This document shows, one piece after another, positions 28,402 to 37,161 of a DNA stretch of 64,000 bases. The position numbers and the translations under genes are program-made. This DNA comes from Clostridium cavendishii DSM 21758. GTDB taxonomy: Bacteria; Bacillota; Clostridia; Clostridiales; Clostridiaceae. The DNA lies in NCBI RefSeq assembly GCF_900141845.1, contig NZ_FQZB01000009.1, positions 186,001-250,000 of the forward strand. Reading direction: 5' to 3'. Position 1 is the stretch's first letter; each line of letters begins with the position of its first letter. Under the pieces are notes generated by a model. It was not told the DNA's origin, did no database searches, and saw nothing but the letters and a program-made list of their open reading frames with translations.

Positions 28402-29004
28402 TTATTGCGCCTTATTTATATTTAATAAAGGATTTTTATTTACTCTCTCTTTAGCTATAATTATTTGGCTGTCTACATACTTCTTTTGCAAATCCATTAC
28501 TTTATACTTTAGTGTCTGATTATTAAATTTCATCTCTTTATTACTTTCTGTAAGCCTTTTATTTTTTGCAACTGTAGCCTTACATTCTTTTGTTAATAAA
28601 TCAATTTGCTCCTTAAACTTAATATTTTCTTCTTCAAGATTATTAATCTTAGAAACATCTTCTTCTAAAGCCTTAGACGCTTCTATTTCTTCTCTTTCCT
28701 CTAGTTCTTTAAGCTTTGATTTAAGCTCTTCTATATCCTTTACCAATGACTTTTTTTCAATTCTTAAATTATCATAATCACTTAAAAGTTCATTATAATC
28801 TTTATTTCCCTTAAAAAGTTCATCAACAACATTTATAGCAGTTAAAACTGCTGCTGCTGTAGTACTAAGCTTAGCATTTTTATTAGAAATATCCTTAAGC
28901 TTTCCTTCTACATACTCTGCCACATGCTTAAGGTAATCATCGTTAGCCTCACCTTTCAAATTATATTCGATTCCATTTATCTTAACAGTAACTGTAGCCA
29001 TCAT
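28402..29004 (-). CDS. zapA: Cell division protein ZapA with long coiled-coil extension
   Basis: About 200 residues. The first 85 or so residues are ZapA (VTVKINGIEYNLKGEANDDYLKHVAEYVEGKL, shown here as landmarks VTVKINGIEY and HVAEYVE; AAAVLTAINVVDELF). The rest is a heptad-rich coiled coil (about 95-185), much longer than in E. coli ZapA, as is common in clostridia. It bundles FtsZ filaments at mid-cell. The start at 29004 or 29001 follows GAGGTG; the upstream GTG lies inside that site. It follows pheT, a common clostridial order. Confidence 0.9.
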   Translation of the reverse strand: MMATVTVKINGIEYNLKGEANDDYLKHVAEYVEGKLKDISNKNAKLSTTAAAVLTAINVVDELFKGNKDYNELLSDYDNLRIEKKSLVKDIEELKSKLKELEEREEIEASKALEEDVSKINNLEEENIKFKEQIDLLTKECKATVAKNKRLTESNKEMKFNNQTLKYKVMDLQKKYVDSQIIIAKERVNKNPLLNINKAQ

Positions 29005-29100
29005 TAACACCTCTATTTACTTATTTTACACTATTCCATTATTCTAATTTTATCATAAAGTACTACATAATAAAAGAATTGTTATCCATATGTAAAAAAA

Positions 29101-29146
29101 AATAATGAACCAAATATGCCAAAGCATATCGGTTCATCATTTTTTC
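29101..29146 (-). terminator. Terminator of the pheST operon
   Basis: On the minus strand ATGATGAACCGATATGC pairs with GCATATTTGGTTCATTAT with a single mismatch and a short loop, followed by a run of T. It lies between pheT and zapA. Confidence 0.85.
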
Positions 29147-29156
29147 AAGATATATC

Positions 29157-31535
29157 TTATCTAAGCTGAGCGCCTAATTTAAATTCTAAAGCTTTTAATA
29201 TTTTATCATGAACTTTATTAATGTCTTTATCTTCTAAAGTTTTAGTTGCATCTCTATAAACTATTGCATAAGCTATACTCTTTTTGCCTTCTGGTATTTG
29301 CTTACCTTTATAAACATCAAATAATTTAACAGTTTCAACATAATTTCCACCTGTCTTTTTAATAGTCTCTTCTATAGTTTGAACTAATACTTCATCGTCT
29401 ACAAGTAAAGCTATATCTCTTGTAACAGCTGGGAACTTAGGTAAAGCTTTATAAGTTTTTATAGTATCTGCTGCTTCATATAATTTGTCTAAATTTAATT
29501 CTGCAACAAAGCAAGAATCATCTATACCGTAATTTTCAGTAACATCTGGATGAACTTCTCCTAAAGTACCAACCGAAGTCTTTCCTACAAATAACTCAGC
29601 AGTCTTTCCTGGATGATAGCTTACATTAGTAGTAAGTCTTTCAAAACTTACCTTTTTAATACCTAAAGCATCTATTAAATTTTCTACTACACCTTTAAGA
29701 TCAAAATAATCAACTTCTCCATAAATACCAATAGTTAATATATTAGTTTCTGTAGGTAATTTATTTTCATCTTCATTTGGTATATATATTTTACCCATTT
29801 CAAATAATCTGCAGATATCATTGCTTCTTGAATAATTTCTAGCTAAACACTCCATCATTGAAGGCATTGTAGTAGTTCTCATTATACTATAATCTTCACC
29901 TAATGGGTTCTTAATCTTAACCACATTTCTTAAACCTGAATCCTGTGGTAAAGAAATTTGATCAAAAACCTTAGGACTTACAAATGAGTAGCTTATAGAT
30001 TGATTTAATCCTGATGATATCATAGTATCAATTACCAAATCATCTAATCTTTGCTTTTTGCTTTTCGGTTCTCTTTCAGTATTTGTAGTTATTATTGTTG
30101 CTGGTACATTGTCATATCCATAGATTCTAGCTATTTCTTCAGCTATATCTTCTTTTATAGCTATGTCTACTCTAAAAGTAGGAACTGTTATTTCTAAGTT
30201 ATCACCATTAATTACAGTGTTTAAATCTAATTTATCTAAACATTTTTTCATTTCTTCTTGAGATAGATCTGTTCCTAAGAATTTGTTTACCCAAATTGAA
30301 GAAACTGTTAATTTTCCTTCTTCTTTCTTTTCATTATAAACATCTATAGTTCCATTTATAATTTCACCACATTGTAATTCTTCTATTAATGCGCAAGCTC
30401 TATTTAAAGCAAGCTCTGCTAAATTTGGATCTATGTCTTTTTCAAATCTTGAAGAAGATTCTGTTCTTATACCTAACTTCTTAGCATTAACTCTTATATT
30501 TACTCCTTCAAAGTTAGCAGATTCAAACACTATCTCTGTAGTATCATCTTTAATTCCTGATTCTAATCCACCCATAATTCCAGCTAAAGCAGTAATAGTT
30601 TTTCCGTCTTTAATACATAAAACATCAGAAGTTAATTCTCTCTCAATTTCATCTAATGTTGTGAACTTTTCTCCATCTTTAGCTCTCTCTACTACTATAG
30701 TGCCTGATTTTAATTCTCTTTTATCAAAAGCATGCATTGGCTGACCAATCTCTAGCATAACAAAATTAGTTATATCTACTATATTATTTATAGGTCTAAC
30801 CCCTGCATCTAGAAGTCTTTCTTGCATCCACTTAGGTGATGGTTCTACTTTAACATTTTTAACCCCTCTTGCCATATATCTTCTACAAAGAGCATCCCTT
30901 ACTTCTACTTTAAGTTCTTCAGTTATATTTCCATTTCCTTTTACATTATAAGAAATGTTTGGCATTTTGTAGCTACTTCCAAGAGTTGCAGCTGCTTCCC
31001 TTGCCATTCCTACCATACTTAAACAATCTGGTCTATTTGAAGTTATTTCAAAATCTAAAACTGATTTACTTAAATCTAAATACTTAACTATATCCATTCC
31101 TAAAGGTGCATCTTGTGGAAGTATCATTAAGCCATGTACTGGTTCATCTCCAGCTATACCTAGCTCTTCTTCTGAACAGAACATTCCGTTAGAAACTACA
31201 CCTCTAAGCTTACCCTTTTTAATTTTCATTCCATCTGCTAAAACTGCACCATGAAGTGCTACTGGAACTACATCTTGTTCCTTCATATTTTTAGCCGCTG
31301 TAACTATTTGTATAGGTTCTTCTTTTCCTATATTTACTTCGCATACAACTAATTTTTCTGCATCCGGATGTTGTTCAATCTTATTTATTTTTCCTGTAAC
31401 AACATTTACTATTCCATCTCCTGATGTTATAACTTCTTCTAATTGTGATCCTGAAAGAGTTAACATATCGCCAAGCTCTTTAGCCTCAACATCTATATTT
31501 ACATAATCTTTAAGCCAGTTAAATGGTACTTTCAT
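29157..31535 (-). CDS. pheT: Phenylalanine--tRNA ligase beta subunit
   Basis: 792 residues, full length. It starts MKVPFNWLKDYVNID; the tRNA-binding OB fold (about 40-150) is followed by the B3/B4 editing region, B5 domain (about 405-475, with EEIARIYGYDNVPA) and the C-terminal ferredoxin-like anticodon-binding domain (KFPAVTRDIALLVDD). With PheS it charges tRNA-Phe and edits misacylated Tyr. The gene starts 13 bp after pheS under the same T-box leader. Confidence 0.98.
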   Translation of the reverse strand: MKVPFNWLKDYVNIDVEAKELGDMLTLSGSQLEEVITSGDGIVNVVTGKINKIEQHPDAEKLVVCEVNIGKEEPIQIVTAAKNMKEQDVVPVALHGAVLADGMKIKKGKLRGVVSNGMFCSEEELGIAGDEPVHGLMILPQDAPLGMDIVKYLDLSKSVLDFEITSNRPDCLSMVGMAREAAATLGSSYKMPNISYNVKGNGNITEELKVEVRDALCRRYMARGVKNVKVEPSPKWMQERLLDAGVRPINNIVDITNFVMLEIGQPMHAFDKRELKSGTIVVERAKDGEKFTTLDEIERELTSDVLCIKDGKTITALAGIMGGLESGIKDDTTEIVFESANFEGVNIRVNAKKLGIRTESSSRFEKDIDPNLAELALNRACALIEELQCGEIINGTIDVYNEKKEEGKLTVSSIWVNKFLGTDLSQEEMKKCLDKLDLNTVINGDNLEITVPTFRVDIAIKEDIAEEIARIYGYDNVPATIITTNTEREPKSKKQRLDDLVIDTMISSGLNQSISYSFVSPKVFDQISLPQDSGLRNVVKIKNPLGEDYSIMRTTTMPSMMECLARNYSRSNDICRLFEMGKIYIPNEDENKLPTETNILTIGIYGEVDYFDLKGVVENLIDALGIKKVSFERLTTNVSYHPGKTAELFVGKTSVGTLGEVHPDVTENYGIDDSCFVAELNLDKLYEAADTIKTYKALPKFPAVTRDIALLVDDEVLVQTIEETIKKTGGNYVETVKLFDVYKGKQIPEGKKSIAYAIVYRDATKTLEDKDINKVHDKILKALEFKLGAQLR

Positions 31536-31548
31536 TCTCTAATCCCTC

Positions 31549-32568
31549 CTAAAATTGTTTTAAAAATCTCATATCACTTTCATATAATTGTCTTATATCA
31601 TCTATGCCATATTTAAGCATAACCATTCTATCAACACCAAAACCGAAAGCAAATCCACTATATTCTTCTGGGTCTATTCCACAGTTTCTTAGTACTTGAG
31701 GGTGTACCATACCACATCCTAATAATTCTATCCAACCACTGCCTTTACATACTTTACAGCCTTTACCTTCACAAACAAAACATGTAGCATCCATTTCAGC
31801 TGATGGTTCAGTAAATGGAAAATGATGAGGCCTAAACTTAGTTTGAACCTTATCTCCAAACATCTTCTTTGCAAATAATTCTAAGGTTCCTTTTAAATCC
31901 GCAAATGTAATATTCTTATCTATTACTAGCCCTTCCATTTGATAGAATACTGGTGAGTGAGTTGCATCTACTGCATCTGATCTAAATACTCTTCCTGGAG
32001 ATATCATTTTTATTGGTGGTTTTTGATTTTCCATAACTCTTATTTGAACTGGTGAAGTTTGAGTTCTTAAAACTATATTATCATTAATATAGAAAGTATC
32101 TTGTTCACTTCTAGCTGGATGATTTTTAGGAATATTTAAAGCTTCAAAATTATAATGGTCAAGCTCAACTTCTGGACCTTCTTCAATTGTAAAGCCCATT
32201 GATATAAATATTTCTTTCATGCTTTCTAACGTTAAATCTAACGGATGTCTTTTTCCTATTAAATTTTTCTTTCCTGGCATAGAAATATCTATTACTTCAC
32301 TATTTAATTTAGCTTGTTTTTCTTTATGTTTTATTTCCTTAGTTAGCTCTTCTAAAGCATTTTCTATAGAAGCTCTAACCTCATTAGCTATCTTACCAAC
32401 TATTGGTCTTTCTTCTGATGTTAGCCCCCCCATACCTCTTAATATAGAAGTAAGTTCTCCCTTTTTACCTAAGTACTTTACTCTAATGTTTTCAATTTCA
32501 GAACTATTGAAAGCTGATTTTAAATCATTTAATGCAGCTTCTCTTATAAAATTCAATTTGTCTTTCAT
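31549..32568 (-). CDS. pheS: Phenylalanine--tRNA ligase alpha subunit
   Basis: About 339 residues. Class II motif 2 and 3 regions are visible (HPARSEQDTFYI, LRTQTSPVQIRVME, and GFAFGFGVDRMVMLKYGIDDIRQLY at the end), with the N-terminal coiled coil that contacts tRNA. FVCEGKGCKVCKGSGW near residue 235 has a CxxxxxCxxC cluster that may hold zinc. Start 32568 follows AAAGGAG at proper spacing; the in-frame ATG at 32586 lies before that site. Confidence 0.98.
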   Translation of the reverse strand: MKDKLNFIREAALNDLKSAFNSSEIENIRVKYLGKKGELTSILRGMGGLTSEERPIVGKIANEVRASIENALEELTKEIKHKEKQAKLNSEVIDISMPGKKNLIGKRHPLDLTLESMKEIFISMGFTIEEGPEVELDHYNFEALNIPKNHPARSEQDTFYINDNIVLRTQTSPVQIRVMENQKPPIKMISPGRVFRSDAVDATHSPVFYQMEGLVIDKNITFADLKGTLELFAKKMFGDKVQTKFRPHHFPFTEPSAEMDATCFVCEGKGCKVCKGSGWIELLGCGMVHPQVLRNCGIDPEEYSGFAFGFGVDRMVMLKYGIDDIRQLYESDMRFLKQF

Positions 32569-32670
32569 TTTAATAACTCCTTTCATCTCTTAGTCTTATT
32601 GAAAAAATAATATTTTTACCTTCTATATTAGTTAATTATTTCTTCAATATTCCTTTATAAAAATATATAA

Positions 32671-32908
32671 ACCCCGTCCCTAAAAAAGGGACGGGGTATT
32701 CCGCGGTACCACCCTAGTTAACAAAACTGTTCACTCGATTTAAATATAACGGCATAACCGCTAACTACTACTAATATTTCACAGTTAGGACTCCAGAGTG
32801 AACTTCATTATATAATCCTTAAAAAAGCTTACAGTCTATGGCTTTTTCTCCCTTAAAGGTATTTATTATAACTACTCTCTCTATCAAAGTCTTTTCTATA
32901 TTAAATTA
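32671..32908 (-). promoter_or_regulatory. T-box riboswitch (tRNA-Phe) upstream of pheS
   Basis: On the minus strand the T-box GGTGGTACCGCGG (32701-32713) follows a Stem I region whose specifier reads TTC, a phenylalanine codon, at 32800-32802 just before ACTCTGGAG. The terminator is a perfect 10-bp GC-rich stem (ACCCCGTCCC 32671-32680 with GGGACGGGGT 32688-32697) whose 5' arm can instead pair in the antiterminator. Uncharged tRNA-Phe should stabilise antitermination and turn on pheST. Confidence 0.95.
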
Positions 32909-32914
32909 CAACTA

Positions 32915-32943
32915 ATTATACCCTTATTGAAAGCATTATTCAA
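32915..32943 (-). promoter_or_regulatory. Promoter of the pheST T-box transcript
   Basis: On the minus strand TTGAAT (32938-32943), 17 bp, then TATAAT (32915-32920). It lies just downstream of the SpoU-methylase stop codon and about 10 bp ahead of the predicted start of the T-box leader. Confidence 0.75.
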
Positions 32944-32945
32944 TA

Positions 32946-33725
32946 CTATTTTATAAGATTTTGTCTTATTTTCTCATAAAGCATAATAGAAGTTGCCACA
33001 GCAACATTTAAAGATTCAGCATTACCAGGCATTGGTATCCTAACCTTTATATCTGCTAAATCTTCTATTTCTTTACTTACTCCACTACCTTCATTGCCTA
33101 CTGCAATTATAATATTGCCACTTAAATCTTCTTCAAAAAAGTTATTTTTCCCTTGAAGTGAACTCACTATAAGTTTATAATTCTTTTCTTTAAGCTTTTT
33201 TATAAGACTTAAATCATTATCAACTATAATTGGCATATAAAATATCGATCCCATAGTAGACCTTAACGTTTTATCGTTGTATACATCTACCGTACCTTTA
33301 GTTAATATAATACCAGCTGCATTTACTGCATGCGCTGTTCTTATTATAGTTCCCATATTCCCTGGATCCTGTACTTTATCTACAAGTACGAATATTTCGC
33401 CTTCACTTAAAGAAAAATCTTTCATCTTTGTGATAGCAATAATACCTTGTGGTGTTTCTGTAAATATAAGTTGATTAAATAAACTACTAGCTAAAACTAT
33501 TACTTTAATACTTTTTATATTATTTTCATTTAAAAGTTCTTCTGCTTTATCTAGTACTTTTTCATCTATAACTATATATTCTATATTTGCTGAGCTTCTA
33601 ATAGCTTCCTCTACAAATCTAAATCCTTCTACTATGTAACTTTGCTTTTGCTGTCTATATTTTTTTTCTTTTAATTTTTTAAACTCTTTAAATAAAGTAT
33701 TCTCTTTGCTTTCTATTTTTATCAA
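32946..33725 (-). CDS. SpoU/TrmH family RNA 2'-O-methyltransferase
   Basis: 259 residues. An N-terminal substrate-binding domain (about 1-95) is followed by the SPOUT knot. Motif 1 is LVDKVQDPGNMGTIIRTAHAVNA, motif 2 IIIAVGNEGSGVSKEIEDLAD and motif 3 RIPMPGNAESLNVAVATSIMLYE, all intact. The enzyme methylates a ribose in rRNA or tRNA using SAM; the target is not evident (RlmB-, YsgA- and TrmH-like proteins share these motifs). It starts with TTG after GAGGTG, 15 bp downstream of ktrA. Confidence 0.92.
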   Translation of the reverse strand: MIKIESKENTLFKEFKKLKEKKYRQQKQSYIVEGFRFVEEAIRSSANIEYIVIDEKVLDKAEELLNENNIKSIKVIVLASSLFNQLIFTETPQGIIAITKMKDFSLSEGEIFVLVDKVQDPGNMGTIIRTAHAVNAAGIILTKGTVDVYNDKTLRSTMGSIFYMPIIVDNDLSLIKKLKEKNYKLIVSSLQGKNNFFEEDLSGNIIIAVGNEGSGVSKEIEDLADIKVRIPMPGNAESLNVAVATSIMLYEKIRQNLIK

Positions 33726-33740
33726 AATATCACCTCTATA

Positions 33741-34403
33741 CTAGTATGATACCTTACCATCTAACTTACTTAGCTGAGCAATTTTTCCAAGAGCAACTAT
33801 AATATCTCCTGGCTGAAACATATCAGAAGCATATGGTGAAATATTTAATTCATTATTTCTCTTAATAGCTATAACACTTATTCCATATTTACTTCTAAGA
33901 CTTAATTCACCAATAGTCTTATTATGCCACTCCTTTAATGTTTCTATTTCTACTACACTATATTCTGAAGATAATTCTATATAATCTAATACACTTGATG
34001 AAACTAAATTATTAGCTACCCTAACTCCCATTTCTTTTTCTGGTAATATAACTCTATCTGCCCCAATTTTGTATAAAACTTTTTCATGTAGCTCACTATT
34101 TGCCTTAACTATTATTTTCTTAACTCCAGTTTCTTTAACTATAAGAGTTGTCATTATACTTGATTGTATATTTTCTCCAATAGTTACTACTACTACATCA
34201 AAATTTCTTATACCTATAGCTTTTAATGCATTTTCATCTGTTGCATCCAATTGTACTGCATGTGTTACATAATCAGCCATTTCATTAACTATTTCTTCAT
34301 CAATATCAATTGCTAAAACATCATGACCTAAATTATATAAAGTTTTTGCAACTGATGATCCAAATCTTCCTGTACCTATTATAGCAAATTGTTTTTTTGA
34401 CAT
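33741..34403 (-). CDS. ktrA: Potassium uptake regulatory subunit KtrA/TrkA
   Basis: 220 residues. The N-terminal RCK_N Rossmann domain has IGTGRFGSSVAKTLYNLGHDVLAIDID with the acidic strand end that binds adenine nucleotide. RCK_C lies at about 140-215 (GELSLRSKYGISVIAIKR, PGDIIVALGK). It forms the cytoplasmic octameric ring gating KtrB, and RCK_C domains in Firmicutes can bind c-di-AMP. It overlaps no neighbour and lies 24 bp after ktrB. Confidence 0.95.
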   Translation of the reverse strand: MSKKQFAIIGTGRFGSSVAKTLYNLGHDVLAIDIDEEIVNEMADYVTHAVQLDATDENALKAIGIRNFDVVVVTIGENIQSSIMTTLIVKETGVKKIIVKANSELHEKVLYKIGADRVILPEKEMGVRVANNLVSSSVLDYIELSSEYSVVEIETLKEWHNKTIGELSLRSKYGISVIAIKRNNELNISPYASDMFQPGDIIVALGKIAQLSKLDGKVSY

Positions 34404-34427
34404 AATCTCACTACTCCTTAAATATAT

Positions 34428-35777
34428 CTATCCTATTAAAATCTTTTCTTCTGGATATCTTATAGAACTCTTTTTATTTATATTAGCTAAAGCTAATATA
34501 ACTGTCAAAGGACCAACACGTCCACAATACATTGTAAGTATTATAAAAAATTTTCCTACTGCTGTTAACTTTGTTGTAAGTCCCAAAGTAAGACCAACAG
34601 TTCCAAAAGCTGATACAACTTCATAAAGTATATACTCAAAACTAGCACCAATTTCAGTTATTGATAGTATTCCTGAAACTGTAATTACTAGCATAAAACA
34701 TAGCATAAATAAAGCAAATGATTTATAAACTATATCTTTTGATATTCTCTTTCCATATACTTCAACATCTTCACTGCCTTTTATCATAGATTTTAAAGTT
34801 AAAAATAAAACACCAAAAGTTGTAGTTTTAATTCCTCCTGCTGTAGATCCTGGTGATCCACCTATAAACATAAGTATAATAGTTAATACTCTTGATGCCA
34901 TCGCCATATCTGAAGTAGATACCGAGTTAACTCCAGCTGTTCTAGGTGTAACAGCAGCTAAAATCGAATTACAAATCTTGTCCATAAAGGTCATATTTTT
35001 CATTGTACCCGGATTATTATATTCAAGTAAAAATATTACAAATGCTCCTCCAAAAACAAGTATTGATGTAACTGTTAATACAACCTTAGAATGTAGAGAG
35101 AATTTCCTTTTACTTTTCCTATAATTATAGACTTCACTTGATACAGCGAAACCTAATCCGCCTATAACTATTAACATAGCTGTATTAAGTATTACTATTT
35201 TATTATCAGAATATCCTGTTAAACTATTAAAATGTCCCATAAGATCAAAACCAGCATTACAAAAAAACGATACAGCATGCCAAATACTATAATATATTCC
35301 TTTTCCCCAACCAAATTGAGGTATAAATTTAGTTGAATATATAAGTGCTCCTACTCCTTCAACCGTAAAAGTAAATGCTAAAATATATTTCATAAGCCTT
35401 ACAAGACCTTGAATTTCAAAAGTGTTCATAGCTTCTTGTAATAATAATCTATCCTTTAAGGTTATTTTTTTTCCAATCAATAATGCAAATAAAGTAGCAA
35501 AGGACATAAATCCTAAGCCTCCCACTTGAATTAATATTATTATTACCGTTTTACCAAAATAACTCCAATGTGTCCCTGTATCTACAGTAACTAATCCCGT
35601 TACGCAGGTAGCTGAAGTAGCTGTAAATAAACTATCTAAAAAATTTGTAGTACTCCCATTTGCTGATGATATAGGTAGTGTTAATATTGTTGCACCCGCT
35701 AAAATTACTATTAAAAAACCGAGCGCTAAAATCTGTAAAGGATTCAATTTTATTCTTTTATTTATGTTAATATACAT
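34428..35777 (-). CDS. ktrB: Potassium transporter subunit KtrB/TrkH
   Basis: 449 residues, ten or more membrane segments arranged as four M1-P-M2 repeats. The selectivity-filter loops are visible (SATCVTGLVTVDTG, FCNAGFDLMGHFNS, TPRTAGVNSVSTSDM, SAFGTVGLTLGLT), each with the single glycine typical of this family. Na+- or H+-coupled K+ uptake is expected in complex with the downstream KtrA. ATG follows GGGGGACG. No ydaO c-di-AMP riboswitch is visible in the short upstream gap. Confidence 0.95.
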   Translation of the reverse strand: MYININKRIKLNPLQILALGFLIVILAGATILTLPISSANGSTTNFLDSLFTATSATCVTGLVTVDTGTHWSYFGKTVIIILIQVGGLGFMSFATLFALLIGKKITLKDRLLLQEAMNTFEIQGLVRLMKYILAFTFTVEGVGALIYSTKFIPQFGWGKGIYYSIWHAVSFFCNAGFDLMGHFNSLTGYSDNKIVILNTAMLIVIGGLGFAVSSEVYNYRKSKRKFSLHSKVVLTVTSILVFGGAFVIFLLEYNNPGTMKNMTFMDKICNSILAAVTPRTAGVNSVSTSDMAMASRVLTIILMFIGGSPGSTAGGIKTTTFGVLFLTLKSMIKGSEDVEVYGKRISKDIVYKSFALFMLCFMLVITVSGILSITEIGASFEYILYEVVSAFGTVGLTLGLTTKLTAVGKFFIILTMYCGRVGPLTVILALANINKKSSIRYPEEKILIG

Positions 35778-35822
35778 AACACGTCCCCCACTTTACCATA
35801 TTAAAGAAACCTTATGATATAG

Positions 35823-35848
35823 AAAAAAATGCGACCCTAAAGTCGCAC
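35823..35848 (-). terminator. Terminator of infC-rpmI-rplT
   Basis: TGCGAC (35830-35835) pairs with GTCGCA (35842-35847), loop CCTAAA, followed on the minus strand by seven T (35823-35829). Confidence 0.85.
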
Positions 35849-35852
35849 TTTA

Positions 35853-36212
35853 TTAAGCGTTTAAGCTTTTCTTAGCTAATTCAACTAATTCAGTGAATGC
35901 TTTTGGATCGTTTATAGCGATTTCTGAAAGCATTTTTCTGTTTATATCAACGCCAGCTAATTTTATTCCATTCATGAATTTTGAATAAGAAAGACCATTC
36001 ATTCTTGTAGCTGCATTTATTCTAGCTATCCATAATCTTCTGAAATCTCTCTTCTTTAATTTTCTACCTACATAAGCATTTCTTAATGCTCTGATTACTG
36101 TTTCATTAGCAGTTCTGAATAACTTGCTTTTTCCACCGTAATAACCTTTTGCAAGTTTTAATACTTTTTTATGATTTTTACGAGCATTAACCGCTCTCTT
36201 AACTCTTGCCAT
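35853..36212 (-). CDS. rplT: 50S ribosomal protein L20
   Basis: 119 residues, highly conserved: MARVKRAVNARKNHKK, LKLAKGYYGGKSKLFRTA, RRLWIARINAA and FMNGIKLAGVDINRKMLSEIA. It binds 23S rRNA early in assembly and is the known autogenous repressor of this operon through the leader RNA. ATG follows GGAGG. Last gene of infC-rpmI-rplT. Confidence 0.99.
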   Translation of the reverse strand: MARVKRAVNARKNHKKVLKLAKGYYGGKSKLFRTANETVIRALRNAYVGRKLKKRDFRRLWIARINAATRMNGLSYSKFMNGIKLAGVDINRKMLSEIAINDPKAFTELVELAKKSLNA

Positions 36213-36238
36213 CTTGTAAACCTCCTACTCCGTAACTA

Positions 36239-36436
36239 TTATAGATATGGTAATAATTTTTTCATTGCTTTTTCTTGTGTTGTAGAAACGTAAGCAGTTT
36301 TTCTTAAGTTTCTTTTTCTCTTTGAGCTCTTCTTAGTTAAGATATGTTTTCTGAAAGCCTTAGCTCTCTTTAGCTTACCTGTTCCTGTTTTTTTGAATCT
36401 TTTAGCTGCACCTCTATGAGTTTTCATTTTTGGCAT
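36239..36436 (-). CDS. rpmI: 50S ribosomal protein L35
   Basis: 65 residues: MPKMKTHRGAAKRFKKTGTG, KHILTKKSSKRKRNLRK and the C-terminal KLLPY. Very basic, typical size. Middle gene of the infC operon with GAGGAGG at good spacing. Confidence 0.99.
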   Translation of the reverse strand: MPKMKTHRGAAKRFKKTGTGKLKRAKAFRKHILTKKSSKRKRNLRKTAYVSTTQEKAMKKLLPYL

Positions 36437-36456
36437 AATCGTTTCCTCCTCTCAAG

Positions 36457-36969
36457 TTATGCTTTTTTAGGAGCCAAAATCAACGTCATGTTTCTACCTT
36501 CTAATTTAGCAGGTTTTTCAATAACAGATACTTCTTCTAACAAAGCTACAAATTTTCCAAGTATCTTTGCACCAATATGTGAATAATCTGCTTCTCTTCC
36601 TCTAAATCTTACAGTTATTTTGACTTTGTCCCCTTCTTGCAAGAATTTTTTGGCATTGTTTGCCTTGATGTTAATATCATGTTCTTCAATAGTTGGACTA
36701 CATCTAACTTCCTTAATATTGATAACCTTTTGCTTTTTCTTTGCTTCTTTTTCTTTTTTTGATTGCTCATAAATAAACTTTCCTAAGTCCATTATTTTGC
36801 AAACTGGAGGATTAGCATTTGGTGATATCATCACTAAATCTAACTCCTTCTCTTCCGCTAACTTTAGCGCTTCTCTTGAAGATAATACTCCTAGCTGACT
36901 ACCGTCATCTCCTATAAGTCTTACTTCTTTTTCTCTGATTTCTTCATTTACCGCAAAATTTTTATTAAT
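36457..36969 (-). CDS. infC: Translation initiation factor IF-3, probable AUU start
   Basis: About 170 residues. The N-domain (FAVNEEIREKEVRLIGDDG) and C-domain (VRCSPTIEEHDINIKANNAKKFL, shown by its start RCSPTIEEHD; VTVRFRGRE-type strand as ITVRFRGREADYSHIG) are intact. IF-3 prevents subunit joining and checks start codons. GTG at 36978 sits inside the GGAGGTG site and is too close to use. ATT at 36967-36969, eight bases after GGAGG, gives the usual NKNFAVNEEI N-terminus. AUU starts in infC are known in bacteria and allow self-repression. Confidence 0.95.
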   Translation of the reverse strand: MNKNFAVNEEIREKEVRLIGDDGSQLGVLSSREALKLAEEKELDLVMISPNANPPVCKIMDLGKFIYEQSKKEKEAKKKQKVINIKEVRCSPTIEEHDINIKANNAKKFLQEGDKVKITVRFRGREADYSHIGAKILGKFVALLEEVSVIEKPAKLEGRNMTLILAPKKA

Positions 36970-37011
36970 ATCTTTCACCTCCGATAGAATTTAGCCAACA
37001 TATATAAATAA

Positions 37012-37120
37012 TAAAAGGACGGCTTTCGCCGTCCTCTATTACCACAAATCTTTTTGTAATAATCATACATGACCATACTAGCAATGCTGTAAGGTGAGAA
37101 ACGGCTGTTTCTACTTGACA
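37012..37120 (-). promoter_or_regulatory. L20-type leader of the infC-rpmI-rplT operon
   Basis: The transcribed leader ends in a strong intrinsic terminator, GGACGGC-GAAA-GCCGTCC (37017-37034) followed by TTTT on the minus strand. Upstream sequence with AACAGCCGTTTC and GCATTGCTAG can form alternative stems. This position and layout match the Firmicutes L20 leader, in which L20 binding promotes premature termination. Confidence 0.75.
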
Positions 37121-37126
37121 AAAAAT

Positions 37127-37155
37127 ATTTTACCATTGTTCTTCTACAATGTCAA
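37127..37155 (-). promoter_or_regulatory. Promoter of the infC operon
   Basis: On the minus strand consensus TTGACA (37150-37155), 17 bp, then TAAAAT (37127-37132). The transcript would start near 37120 at the leader's 5' end, just beyond the ytxC stop. Confidence 0.8.
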
Positions 37156-37161
37156 TACTTT

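Noticed and set aside
35778..35822. ydaO-type c-di-AMP riboswitch before ktrB
   Set aside because: The gap is too short and has none of the conserved sequence.
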